NCBI RefSeq assembly: GCF_021369635.1
Contig: NZ_JAJNBZ010000010.1
Coordinates: 62,001 to 126,000 of the forward strand
Source: Paenibacillus profundus
GTDB taxonomy: Bacteria; Bacillota; Bacilli; Paenibacillales; Paenibacillaceae
DNA length: 64,000 nucleotides
Direction: 5' to 3'
Part shown: piece by piece, positions 44,406 to 52,674 of the stretch
How positions within the stretch are numbered: position 1 is the stretch's first letter
Layout: every line of letters starts with the position of its first letter
Notes under the pieces: model-generated
Told to the model about the DNA's origin: nothing
What the model saw: only the letters and a program-made list of their open reading frames with translations
Databases searched by the model: none
Made by a program: the position numbers and the translations under genes

Positions 44406-46230
44406 GCCTGTTCAACCTGGCGCAAGGGAAACTCATGGAGCGATCGGCAAGAACAATGCCGCACCGGGAGGCAAGTCCAAATCAAGACCGAAAGATTGGG
44501 CGGGCACGCTGAAAAAAATCTGGTCCTACTTAGCGGACTATAAAGGGCTATTAACGCTCATCTTCATCATGGTACTGACAAGCACCATTATGGGGCTGCT
44601 CGGACCTTTTTTCGTGGGGATAGCCGTCGATCAGTTCATCGTGGCGAGCGACAGTCAGGGACTCATCCTGCTTATCGTGCTCATAGCGGGCGTGTATGTG
44701 CTGAACTTCGCATCGCTCTGGCTGCAGAACTACTGGATGATAGGGATCGCCCAGAAAGCAGTGTACAGCATGCGGACGGAGCTGTTCCGTAAGCTGCATC
44801 GGCTTCCGGTATCGTACTTTGCTAAGCGGCAGCATGGCGAGCTCATGAGCCGCCTCACCAATGATATCGACAATGTGAGCCAGACGCTGAACAGCTCGTT
44901 CATTCAATTGTCATCCAGCATATTGACGTTCATCGGCATGATTACACTCATGTTGTGGCTCAGCCCGCTTCTGACCTTGATTACGTTAATCATCGTCCCG
45001 CTCATGTTTCTTGGCATGAAGTGGATTACGAAGCGGACGGGGAAATATTTCAAGGAACAGCAGCGCAATTTGGGGGATTTGAACGGATTTATCGAAGAAA
45101 CGTTCTCTGGTCAAAAAATCGTCAAGACGTTCTCGCAGGAGCAAAGAGTCATCTCGCAGTTCGTCGAGAAGAGCGAGAAGCTGAAGATGTCCGGCTACTG
45201 GGCGCAGACGTACTCGGGCTTCATTCCGAAGCTGATGAATGTGCTGAACAACTTGAGCTTTGCGATCATCGCCGGAGCGGGCGGCGTGCTTGCCGTTCAA
45301 GGCATGATTACTATAGGGGTCATCGTCACGTTTTCCGAATATGCGCGGCAGTTTACGCGCCCGCTCAATGATTTGGCGAACCAGTTCAATACGTTTCTAT
45401 CCGCAATCGCCGGAGCGGAGCGCGTATTCGAAGTGCTCGAAGAGGATGAGGAGAGCAAGGATGAGCAGCGGGCGGTCGAGCTTGCGGAAGTGCGCGGCGA
45501 AATCGAGTTCACAGACGTGTCCTTTGCCTACGACAAGGGCGGGCAGACGGTCACAGACATTTCGTTCCATGCGTCTCCTGGTGAAACAGTCGCCTTGGTC
45601 GGTCCGACGGGAGCGGGAAAGACGACGATTGTGCAGCTGCTCTCCCGCTTTTATGATTCGGACGGCGGACATATATGTGTCGACGGCGTTGACATCAAGG
45701 AAGTGAAGCGGAACAATCTGCGCTTGCATATGGGGTTCGTGCTGCAGGATTCCTACCTGTTCCAAGGCACGATTCGCGACAACATCCGCTACGGGAAGCT
45801 CGATGCGACCAACGCCGAGGTGGAGCGGGCAGCCAAGCTGGCGAATGCCCATTCCTTCATTATGAAGATGCCGCAGCAGTACGACACGGTGCTGGAGCAG
45901 GACGGCAGCGGCATCAGCCAAGGGCAGAAGCAGCTGTTATCCATCGCCCGCGCGCTGCTGGCCGACCCGGCTATCTTAATATTGGATGAGGCGACGAGCA
46001 GCATCGATACGATCACGGAGCTGAAAATCCAAGAGGCGCTGTACCGGCTGATGAAGGGGCGAACGAATATCGTCATCGCACACAGGCTGAATACGATTCG
46101 GCAAGCCGATCTCATTCTCGTGCTGGAAGAGGGCACCATTATCGAGCAAGGATCGCACGATTCTCTGATGGCGCAGAGAGGATTTTACCACGGCTTGGTG
46201 AACAGTCAATTCCATCGCATTAGCGGGTAA
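44386..46230 (+). CDS. ABC exporter half-transporter, catalytic partner
   Basis: 614 residues from the ATG at 44386, which has GAGGAGG upstream; the longer frame from 44284 lies inside the preceding gene. A polar, Lys/Gly-rich N-terminal extension of about 40 residues precedes the six-helix domain. Walker A GPTGAGKTT, Walker B ILILDEATSSID with catalytic Glu and the switch IAHRLNT are intact, while the signature is the altered ISQGQKQ. That is the complement of the upstream subunit, so the pair forms one consensus and one degenerate ATP site. Confidence 0.94.
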   Translation: MPIPSHKPVQPGARETHGAIGKNNAAPGGKSKSRPKDWAGTLKKIWSYLADYKGLLTLIFIMVLTSTIMGLLGPFFVGIAVDQFIVASDSQGLILLIVLIAGVYVLNFASLWLQNYWMIGIAQKAVYSMRTELFRKLHRLPVSYFAKRQHGELMSRLTNDIDNVSQTLNSSFIQLSSSILTFIGMITLMLWLSPLLTLITLIIVPLMFLGMKWITKRTGKYFKEQQRNLGDLNGFIEETFSGQKIVKTFSQEQRVISQFVEKSEKLKMSGYWAQTYSGFIPKLMNVLNNLSFAIIAGAGGVLAVQGMITIGVIVTFSEYARQFTRPLNDLANQFNTFLSAIAGAERVFEVLEEDEESKDEQRAVELAEVRGEIEFTDVSFAYDKGGQTVTDISFHASPGETVALVGPTGAGKTTIVQLLSRFYDSDGGHICVDGVDIKEVKRNNLRLHMGFVLQDSYLFQGTIRDNIRYGKLDATNAEVERAAKLANAHSFIMKMPQQYDTVLEQDGSGISQGQKQLLSIARALLADPAILILDEATSSIDTITELKIQEALYRLMKGRTNIVIAHRLNTIRQADLILVLEEGTIIEQGSHDSLMAQRGFYHGLVNSQFHRISG

Positions 46231-46251
46231 GAATTCGGGTTATAAGGAACA

Positions 46252-46294
46252 CCAAACACACGTTGCGGATTACGAGCAACGTGTGTTTGGCTTT
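46252..46294. terminator. bidirectional terminator between convergent genes
   Basis: A perfect 15-bp inverted repeat, CCAAACACACGTTGC/GCAACGTGTGTTTGG, followed by CTTTTC. It closes the exporter operon and the convergent DMT gene. Confidence 0.85.
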
Positions 46295-46303
46295 TCGTTG
46301 GCG

Positions 46304-47224
46304 TCAATGCGCTCTCGCTTTGCGTTTGCCGAGAAATGCAGTTCCCAATATGCCGAGAATAATCATGCAGGCGCCAATCAGGTGAAAATATTTCAGCTGC
46401 TCATCTAGCACCAGGACGCCGGCAATCATCGTAATGAGCGTGGCGAAATTGCCGAACACGCTCATCTTCGAGGCTTCCATATGCGAGAGGGCGTAGTTGG
46501 ACAAAAAGGAGGTGACGAGTGAAGACAACACGCCCAAATACAAGATCGATATAATAAACGTCGTATCCGTGAAAGGCGCGAAGTAGAGCGATACCGTACC
46601 GTTCAGGCCGTGGTTCACGAGCGACATCACATTAAACGTCAGGAAGCCGACGAGCGTCATCATATACGTGATATCGATGAGCTTGAATCTGCGCGTCATC
46701 GGCCGCGCCATCACGTTGTACCCTGCCGAGGCGAGCGCGGACAACAAGATGAGAACGGTCCCTTTCACGTTGGAAGCATCAATGGCGACTCCATTCATGA
46801 CGAAGATGTAAATGACCCCGGCAACGGACAAGGCGACGGACAGCTTCTGCCATAGACTCGAACGTTCTTTTAAAAAATAGGAAGCAAGCAGCATCGTGAA
46901 AATCGGCACCGCCGCCTGAATGATTCCCGCTTCGGAGGAACTGGCGTAGACTAAGCCGAACGCTTGGAAGGCGAAAAACATCGCCGGATAGAACAGCGCC
47001 AACGGCAGGATGCGCACAATGTCTTTGGGCGTTATGTTCAGCTTTACCCACCCGAATATAACAGGTATGGTTGCGATGACAATGGATATGGTAAAGCGAT
47101 GGGCGAGCGTGCTCATCGGATCGGTTGCCGTCAGGGCCAACTTTACGAACACGAACGAGAAGCCGATGATGAAGGCGTATAATATAGCTGCAAGATAAGC
47201 CTTTTTCTGGGATGAATCTATCAT
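46304..47224 (-). CDS. EamA/DMT-family transporter
   Basis: 306-residue membrane protein with ten helices from two EamA repeats, the second beginning around residue 155. Segments typical of the family include GLVYASSSEAGIIQAAVPIFT and LSNYALSHMEASKMSVF. The start at 47224 follows AAAGGAAGTGG; the extension to 47275 is unsupported. Such carriers export amino acids or other metabolites. It diverges from a MocR-type PLP regulator, which probably controls it and suggests an amino-acid or B6-related substrate. Confidence 0.9.
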   Translation of the reverse strand: MIDSSQKKAYLAAILYAFIIGFSFVFVKLALTATDPMSTLAHRFTISIVIATIPVIFGWVKLNITPKDIVRILPLALFYPAMFFAFQAFGLVYASSSEAGIIQAAVPIFTMLLASYFLKERSSLWQKLSVALSVAGVIYIFVMNGVAIDASNVKGTVLILLSALASAGYNVMARPMTRRFKLIDITYMMTLVGFLTFNVMSLVNHGLNGTVSLYFAPFTDTTFIISILYLGVLSSLVTSFLSNYALSHMEASKMSVFGNFATLITMIAGVLVLDEQLKYFHLIGACMIILGILGTAFLGKRKARAH

Positions 47225-47254
47225 GGTTCCACTTCCTTTATAGAGGTGTATATA

Positions 47255-47340
47255 AGTTGAGCGGCTAAACGGCACGTGGACTATGCTTTGTCCAGTAGAG
47301 CCGGCTGTTTTTCAGCTGCTGCGGAAGGAGTGCCAAAGCA
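47255..47340 (-). repeat. dispersed repeat A, copy 3 (partial, inverted)
   Basis: The plus strand here reads GCGGCTAAACGG, CTTTGTCCAGTAG and GGCTGTTTTTCAGC, matching the reverse complement of copy 1 in the same order and spacing. The flanking CCAATGG palindromes are largely lost. It lies inside the DMT-MocR divergent region. Confidence 0.65.
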
Positions 47341-47400
47341 TTGCACCTAATCCGAAAGTTACCTGTATGATCTCTCATACACAGTGAAGCGCGCTTAATA

Positions 47401-47480
47401 GGTACCGGCCGGTATAGTTACATCGTATTAAATCCCCCTACATGATACAATACAAATAAACTATATCTGTACCGGTATAG
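47401..47480 (+). promoter_or_regulatory. paired MocR-like operator motifs
   Basis: GGTACCGGCCGGTATAG (47401-47417) and GTACCGGTATAG (47469-47480) share TACCGG and CGGTATAG, about 65 nt apart. CTATA at 47461 also makes an inverted repeat with the final TATAG. MocR/PdxR regulators bind such spaced direct or inverted sites at divergent promoters. Binding is inference. Confidence 0.55.
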
Positions 47481-47507
47481 AATTCGGAATGAGGTTGAGA
47501 GGCGTCT

Positions 47508-48866
47508 ATGTATAAATACTTATCCTTGTTAAATGACTTGGAGCATTGGATTCAGAGCGGCGAGTACAAAGAGGGGGACAAGCTGCCATCGATTCGCATG
47601 CTGGCCGAGCAATATCGCTGCAGCAAAAGCACGATTATCCGTGCGCTCGATGAACTGGAGCAGCGGCATATGGTGTACTCTGTTGCGAAAAGCGGATATT
47701 ATGTGATGAAACGAAAGCAACCGCGGCGGCATAGCGATCGGTCCACGGTCGATTTTGCCTCCTCTGCACCGGATCCAGAGGTGTTTCCGTATTTGGATTT
47801 TCAGCAATGCATCAATAAAGCGATCGATATTTACAAAAATGAACTATTTGTGTATGGAACCAGGCAAGGGCTGCCTTCGTTAATCAAGGTGATCGAGAAG
47901 CAGTTGGCGAATTATCAAGTGTTTACGAGTGCAGATCACATCTATATCACTTCTGGCATTCAACAAGCATTGGCGCTGCTGACGACCATTCCGTTTCCGA
48001 ACGGGAAGGATACGATATTGATCGAACAGCCGGGCTATCATTTGTATATCGAATATGTGGAGACGCATAACGTGCCCGTGCTGGGGATTGAGCGCACGAG
48101 CGAAGGCATAGACCTGCAGGAACTGGAACGGCTGTTCCAGACGCAACGAATTAAGTTTTTCTATACGATGCCGCGCTTTCATAATCCGCTTGGAACGTCT
48201 TACTCTCAGCAGCAGAAAAAGACGATCGCCAAATTGGCGGAGCGGTATGACGTGTATATCGTGGAGGACGACTATTTGGCCGATTTGGATCGGGATGCTA
48301 AGGCGGATCCGATATATGCCTATGATCGCTCTGCGCATGTCATTTATTTAAAAAGCTACTCAAAGATCATTTTTCCGGGTTTGCGCGTCGGTGCCGCCGT
48401 CATCCCGCCAAGCATTGCCGAGCCGTTCCACAAATATAAGAAGCTGCTTGATGTCGACAGCTCTATGCTGTCGCAGGCAGCGCTCGAGATCTACATCAAG
48501 AACGGCATGTTCGAGCGCCACAAGCAGAAGATTCGCTCCGCTTATTCGTCGCGAACGGAACGTTTGACCTCTGCATTGGAAGAAGCGCAGCGCCAAAGCA
48601 AGGGGCTGTACCGTTATACACCGGCGGGTAATCCGTGCATTCATACGTACATGTCACTGGATAAGAGGGTGCAGGGTCAAGAGCTTATGGCGAGGTTGAA
48701 GCGGCAATCCATTCTCGTCGACATGGCGGAAGCGAATTATTTATCTTCTTTTCCGAAGAGCTCACTGCTGAAATTAAACGTCTCGAATGTAAAAATCGAG
48801 GATATAGAGAGGGGAATTGAACGTGTCATGCTAGAGATTAATAAGTACGACAAAGAGACCCTGTAA
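47508..48866 (+). CDS. MocR-family regulator (GntR domain plus aminotransferase-like domain)
   Basis: 452 residues. The N-terminal winged helix (EGDKLPSIRMLAEQYRCSKSTIIRALDELEQ) is GntR type. A fold-type I aminotransferase-like domain follows, with the PLP lysine in YLKSYSKIIFPGLRVG near residue 285. Such regulators sense PLP or an amino acid-PLP adduct and commonly act on a divergent transporter or biosynthetic gene. Here the divergent gene is a DMT transporter and the shared region contains the paired motifs. The ATG follows GAGGTTGAGAGG. Confidence 0.92.
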   Translation: MYKYLSLLNDLEHWIQSGEYKEGDKLPSIRMLAEQYRCSKSTIIRALDELEQRHMVYSVAKSGYYVMKRKQPRRHSDRSTVDFASSAPDPEVFPYLDFQQCINKAIDIYKNELFVYGTRQGLPSLIKVIEKQLANYQVFTSADHIYITSGIQQALALLTTIPFPNGKDTILIEQPGYHLYIEYVETHNVPVLGIERTSEGIDLQELERLFQTQRIKFFYTMPRFHNPLGTSYSQQQKKTIAKLAERYDVYIVEDDYLADLDRDAKADPIYAYDRSAHVIYLKSYSKIIFPGLRVGAAVIPPSIAEPFHKYKKLLDVDSSMLSQAALEIYIKNGMFERHKQKIRSAYSSRTERLTSALEEAQRQSKGLYRYTPAGNPCIHTYMSLDKRVQGQELMARLKRQSILVDMAEANYLSSFPKSSLLKLNVSNVKIEDIERGIERVMLEINKYDKETL

Positions 48867-48914
48867 GTCCTGTGCCAAAATTGTCAGGGTATCTCCTTGC
48901 CGGTACTATTTATA

Positions 48915-49000
48915 AATATTTAAAGTGCAGGTTCAAGTGGCCCCTTTTCAGCACCGAGAAGTACAAGTTTTCGTAAGAAAACTGCAGCGGAAGCATTCCT
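48915..49000 (-). repeat. short dispersed repeat D, copy 2 (inverted)
   Basis: Reverse complement of 40705-40790 with the same block order, including GGTGCTGAAAAGGG and AGTTTTCTT. It lies between the convergent mocR-like and lacI-like genes; no other feature is present in 48867-49052. Confidence 0.7.
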
Positions 49001-49052
49001 GAAGAAGGAGCGCAGTGTAGAACAACCTCTTATAGCAACTCCGAGCCTAGCC

Positions 49053-50072
49053 TTATTGTACGGGCTGCAGCTGTCCGACCGACTGACGCATATGTACGCT
49101 GCAAGGGAGCACAATGCGTCTCGGAGGCACGTCCTGATTTTTGATGCGCTCCAGCAGCAGTTGAATTCCTTTCTCCCCGAATTCGTACGCAGGCTGCGAA
49201 GCGACTGAGAAGAACGGATTCGCCTCTTCTGCCCAGCCGAAATCGTCGAAGCAAGCGAGCGAGAGGTCCTCGGGAACGCGCAGGCCCATTTCCCGGACGG
49301 CCTTGAGCACGGACAAAGCAAGCATGTTGTTCGCGGCAAAGATAGCCGTTGGCCGCTGTCCCGGCGCTAAATCCATCCAATGAGCGAGCGATAACGGCCC
49401 ATGCTCGCCCAGATAGCTTGTCTCCATCACCAATTGATCGTTATATTGAATGCCAGCCTCCTGCAATGCGTCCGTATACCCTGCCTGACGTTCCCGTGCT
49501 GTCGATACGTCCTGCGAACCGTTCACGAGCGCGATGCGGCGGTGTCCGCAGCGGATCATTTCCCGAACCACTTGCTGTGCGCCGATACGGCTGTCTCCGA
49601 GTACAGCGTCGCATTCTACGCCAGGAACCTCGCGGTCCAGCAGCACGAACGGAACGTTCTGACGGGTGAGCCACTCCAAATGCTCGCGGGAACGGTCACC
49701 GCTCGGTGAAAATAGCACGCCGTCCACACGCATGGACAAAATCATTTCTACATAGTCCTTCTCTTTTGCAAAGCTCTCGTCACTATTGCCGAACATGAGC
49801 CGGTAACCGTGCCGCATCGCAGCGTCTTCCGCACCTCGCGCCATCGTTGTAAAAAATGGATTCGTTATGTCTGTAATGAGCAAAGACAATATTTTGCTCT
49901 CCTGTGTCACAAGGCAGCGGGCAACGGAATTGGGGATATAGTGCATCTCTTCCATTACTTTCTTAACCTTCGTACGGGTTTTCTCACTGACTCTGCCCGT
50001 GTTGTTAATGACCCGTGATACTGTCATCGCCGACACATTGGCCCGTTTCGCAATATCATAAATGGTAGCCAT
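49053..50072 (-). CDS. LacI-family repressor of the deoxysugar cluster
   Basis: 339 residues. Helix-turn-helix TIYDIAKRANVSAMTVSRVI at the N-terminus with the hinge segment YIPNSVARCLV, then a periplasmic-binding-like sugar domain (LLITDITNPFF, DGVLFSPSG, AIFAANNMLA). ATAGGAG precedes the ATG. It diverges from the uxaA-like gene and there is a GTTA-acgg-TAAC site over that promoter. It most likely represses the catabolic cluster until a sugar or sugar acid appears. Confidence 0.92.
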   Translation of the reverse strand: MATIYDIAKRANVSAMTVSRVINNTGRVSEKTRTKVKKVMEEMHYIPNSVARCLVTQESKILSLLITDITNPFFTTMARGAEDAAMRHGYRLMFGNSDESFAKEKDYVEMILSMRVDGVLFSPSGDRSREHLEWLTRQNVPFVLLDREVPGVECDAVLGDSRIGAQQVVREMIRCGHRRIALVNGSQDVSTARERQAGYTDALQEAGIQYNDQLVMETSYLGEHGPLSLAHWMDLAPGQRPTAIFAANNMLALSVLKAVREMGLRVPEDLSLACFDDFGWAEEANPFFSVASQPAYEFGEKGIQLLLERIKNQDVPPRRIVLPCSVHMRQSVGQLQPVQ

Positions 50073-50155
50073 AGACTGAATTCTCCTATAATTTATTGAA
50101 ATGGGTACGAGAACGAAAATAGTTATACCGATTTCATTTTATTCTATTTGTAACA

Positions 50156-50199
50156 TTGACATCAAGGGGAACAGGTGATATCGTTGAGTTAACGGTAAC
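50156..50199 (+). promoter_or_regulatory. promoter with LacI-type operator
   Basis: TTGACA (50156-50161) and TATCGT (50179-50184) are 17 nt apart. GTTAACGGTAAC (50188-50199), an imperfect palindrome of LacI-family type, covers the expected start site. Confidence 0.6.
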
Positions 50200-50227
50200 A
50201 TTTCCATTTAAAGGTGGAGGGATTTGC

Positions 50228-50566
50228 GTGAAAGAAAAGGCCATGCAAAAGGGTGTAAGCGTTATCGTAATGGATGATCGCGACCATGTCGCGACCGCTC
50301 TGAGGGAGCTTGTTCCAGGCGAGACCATTACGTGCGAAGTTCAAGGGAATTCAGTGTCGCTAGCAGTCAATCAGCCGATTCCTTTCGGTCATAAGGTGGC
50401 AGTCATTCACATAACGGAAGGCGATCATGTGCGCAAGTATGGGGAAGTCATCGGGCGCGCCGTCTGCGACATTCCGGTCGGCGATCATGTGCATGTGCAC
50501 AATATCGAAGGGATTCGGGGGCGCGGAGATCAGGCTGGGGGAGAGCCATCCTCGGCGGAAGCGTAA
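50228..50566 (+). CDS. UxaA-family dehydratase small subunit (SAF domain)
   Basis: 112 residues from a GTG that follows AAGGTGGAGGG; an upstream in-frame start at 50156 lies in the promoter. SAF-type domain with DHVATALRELVPGE, NQPIPFGHKVAV and VGDHVHVHNIEG, the N-terminal portion of altronate/galactarate dehydratases. In those enzymes this part supports the catalytic part, here encoded by the next gene. A split UxaA is also found in the L-fucose locus of Campylobacter jejuni (from general knowledge). Expected substrate is a sugar acid such as L-fuconate. Confidence 0.9.
   Translation: MKEKAMQKGVSVIVMDDRDHVATALRELVPGETITCEVQGNSVSLAVNQPIPFGHKVAVIHITEGDHVRKYGEVIGRAVCDIPVGDHVHVHNIEGIRGRGDQAGGEPSSAEA
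50254..50267 (+). promoter_or_regulatory. cre-like site inside the first cluster gene
   Basis: TGTAAGCGTTATCG fits the CcpA consensus except for its last base. It lies 26 nt into the coding sequence, where cre sites can act as a roadblock. It may be a chance match, since it encodes conserved residues. Confidence 0.3.
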
Positions 50567-50629
50567 CGGAGCCGACAGGCACCTGAAATAGCAAGCATAG
50601 CTCATTTGTACGGGAAAGGGGAACCTAGC

Positions 50630-51793
50630 ATGAGTTTAACGTTTCAAGGCTATCGGAGACCGAATGGTGAGGTCGGGATTCGCAATCATCTATTAATTAT
50701 TCCTACCGTTATCTGCTCGAATCAAGTGTGCAACCGTATTCAGCAGCTCGTACCGAATACGGTGGCTATCCCTCATCAGCACGGCTGCAGCCAGATTGGC
50801 GCGGATAAGGATCGCACCTTCGACGTGCTCGCTGGAACGGGCAAGAACCCGAATGTCGGCGGGGTCGTCATCGTAAGCTTGGGCTGCGAGGTCGTCGATC
50901 CGACACAGCTGGCAGAGGAAATTCGCAAGACAGGCAAGCTCGTGGAAGTATTTGATATTCAGAGCGTTGGAGGTTCGGTCAAAGCGATTCAGCATGGAGT
51001 TCAGTTAGCGCAGGAGATGAGAACGAAGCTGGATGCGATGACGAAGGAAGCAATTCCGTTCTCCGAGCTGAAGATCGGCGTGAAATGTGGCGGATCCGAT
51101 GCGACGAGTGGTCTCGCGTCGAATCCGGCTCTTGGCGTGGCTGCCGATGCGCTTATTGCCGAAGGCGGCACTATCGTTATTGGCGAAACGACGGAAATTA
51201 TCGGGGCGGAGCATGTGCTGGCAGACCGCTGCCGCACGACGGAGACGGCGGACGATCTGTATCATATCGTGAACCGTTTCGAGAAGGAAGTCGAGCGGAT
51301 GGGAGCCGATATGCGCGGCGGCAATCCGAGTCCGGGCAACATTGCCGGAGGCTTGAGCACGATCGAGGAGAAGTCGCTCGGCTGCATCAGCAAGTGCGGA
51401 ACAGCGCCGATTGAAGGGGTAATTGAATACGCCGAGTCGATTCCGCAAGGCGGTCTATATTTTATGGATTCGCCAGGCAATGACATCGAATGCGTATCCG
51501 GCATGGCGGCAGGCGGCGCGCATTTGGTCTGCTTCACGACGGGGCGCGGAACGCCTACCGGCTCAGCGGTTATTCCGGTGATCAAGATTACCGGCAACCG
51601 CATCTGCGCGGAACGGATGGCAGACAACATGGATGTGGACGTCAGCGGAATGCTGGAAGGAAGCGTCTCCTTGCAGGAAGCGGGCAACCATATTTGGGAT
51701 GAAATTCGCGCCGTGAGCGATGGTCAATTGACGAAGGCGGAAGTGCTCGGCCATGCGGAGTTCAGCATTAACCGAATCGGTCCGAGCTTATAG
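50630..51793 (+). CDS. UxaA-family dehydratase large subunit
   Basis: 387-residue catalytic part of an altronate/galactarate-dehydratase-type enzyme, an iron-dependent dehydratase acting on sugar acids. Family segments: GYRRPNGEVGIRNHLLIIPT, HQHGCSQIGAD near residue 50, NPNVGGVVIVSLGCE near 80, KCGGSDATSGLASNPA near 155 and GCISKCGTAP near 255. The ATG at 50630 has AAAGGGGAA upstream. With the SAF subunit it should make a 2-keto-3-deoxy acid, which fits the later dehydrogenase and diketo-acid hydrolase. Confidence 0.92.
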   Translation: MSLTFQGYRRPNGEVGIRNHLLIIPTVICSNQVCNRIQQLVPNTVAIPHQHGCSQIGADKDRTFDVLAGTGKNPNVGGVVIVSLGCEVVDPTQLAEEIRKTGKLVEVFDIQSVGGSVKAIQHGVQLAQEMRTKLDAMTKEAIPFSELKIGVKCGGSDATSGLASNPALGVAADALIAEGGTIVIGETTEIIGAEHVLADRCRTTETADDLYHIVNRFEKEVERMGADMRGGNPSPGNIAGGLSTIEEKSLGCISKCGTAPIEGVIEYAESIPQGGLYFMDSPGNDIECVSGMAAGGAHLVCFTTGRGTPTGSAVIPVIKITGNRICAERMADNMDVDVSGMLEGSVSLQEAGNHIWDEIRAVSDGQLTKAEVLGHAEFSINRIGPSL

Positions 51794-51798
51794 AAGAT

Positions 51799-51829
51799 GT
51801 TCAAAAGGGTGCTTTTTGAACACGCACTT
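51799..51829 (+). repeat. partial repeat D, copy 3
   Basis: GTTCAAAAGGGTGCTTTTTGAAC then ACGCACTT resembles the end of repeat D (AAAAGGGACCTTTTTGAACACG). It forms an imperfect hairpin between cluster genes. Confidence 0.4.
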
Positions 51830-51869
51830 ATAATCAATGATTACTTATGGGATAACAGGAGGAACTAAC

Positions 51870-52664
51870 ATGGGGCGTTTAGCGGGACGTATTGCATTAG
51901 TTACCGGGGGGAGCCGCGGTATTGGAGAAGCGATTGTATATCGATTGGCGGAAGAAGGAGCGGACGTCGCAATTAATTACGCCTCTGCGTCATCTTACGA
52001 GAAGGCATTGGCTGTAAAGCAGAAGGTTGAGGAACTGGGTCGTAAGGCGGTTGTCGTGCAAGCGGACATCGGCAGCAAGGCTGAAGTGCTGAACATGTTC
52101 GACGAAGTCGAGAAGGAATTGGGCTACGTTGATGTGCTCGTGAACAACGCGGGCATCGCGCCGTTCGAGTCGTTCATGAAGGTGACGGAAGAAACGTGGG
52201 ATCGTACGTACAACACGAACGTCAAAGCAATCTTCATGACGTCGCAGCGCGCGGCGGAACATATGATTGAGAAGGGATACGGCAAGATCGTCAACGTGCT
52301 GTCGACAGCCAGCTTGATGGTCACAAGCCCTGTTATTCCGCACTATCAATCTTCAAAAGCAGCTGCTCATATGCTGACGAAGGGCATGGCGATCGAGCTG
52401 GGCAAATATAACATTAACGTGAACGCGGTCGGGCCTAGCACGGTCGATACCGATATGTGTACGGACTTCTTGGCAGCTCCAGGCATGCGTGAAAAGGAAG
52501 AGCAGGCGAATCCGATGAAGCGGCTCGGAACGGCACGCCAAATCGGCGATGCAGTTGTATTCTTGGCGTCCGAGGAAGCGATGCAGGTGAACGGTCATCT
52601 GCTCATGGTGGACGGCGGCCTTACCGTTAAGGCGGCACAACCGGAAGACCATATGGAACGGTAG
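51870..52664 (+). CDS. SDR-family dehydrogenase, probable sugar 1-dehydrogenase
   Basis: 264 residues; ATG follows GGAGGAAC. The nucleotide motif TGGSRGIGEA near residue 13, NNAGIAPFESF and the catalytic Tyr-Lys in YQSSKAAAH are present. It lies between dehydratase and cyclase-family genes. By analogy with the FucX-type SDR next to split UxaA genes in Campylobacter, it may oxidise a pyranose such as L-fucose to its 1,5-lactone. Substrate is inference; family is firm. Confidence 0.88.
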   Translation: MGRLAGRIALVTGGSRGIGEAIVYRLAEEGADVAINYASASSYEKALAVKQKVEELGRKAVVVQADIGSKAEVLNMFDEVEKELGYVDVLVNNAGIAPFESFMKVTEETWDRTYNTNVKAIFMTSQRAAEHMIEKGYGKIVNVLSTASLMVTSPVIPHYQSSKAAAHMLTKGMAIELGKYNINVNAVGPSTVDTDMCTDFLAAPGMREKEEQANPMKRLGTARQIGDAVVFLASEEAMQVNGHLLMVDGGLTVKAAQPEDHMER

Positions 52665-52674
52665 GTGACGGCAT

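Noticed and set aside
50228-51793. UxaA pair as true altronate dehydratase of the hexuronate pathway
   Set aside because: No uxaB, uxaC or kdgK/kdgA gene accompanies it, while the neighbours fit a sugar dehydrogenase and diketo-acid hydrolase route better. Not excluded.
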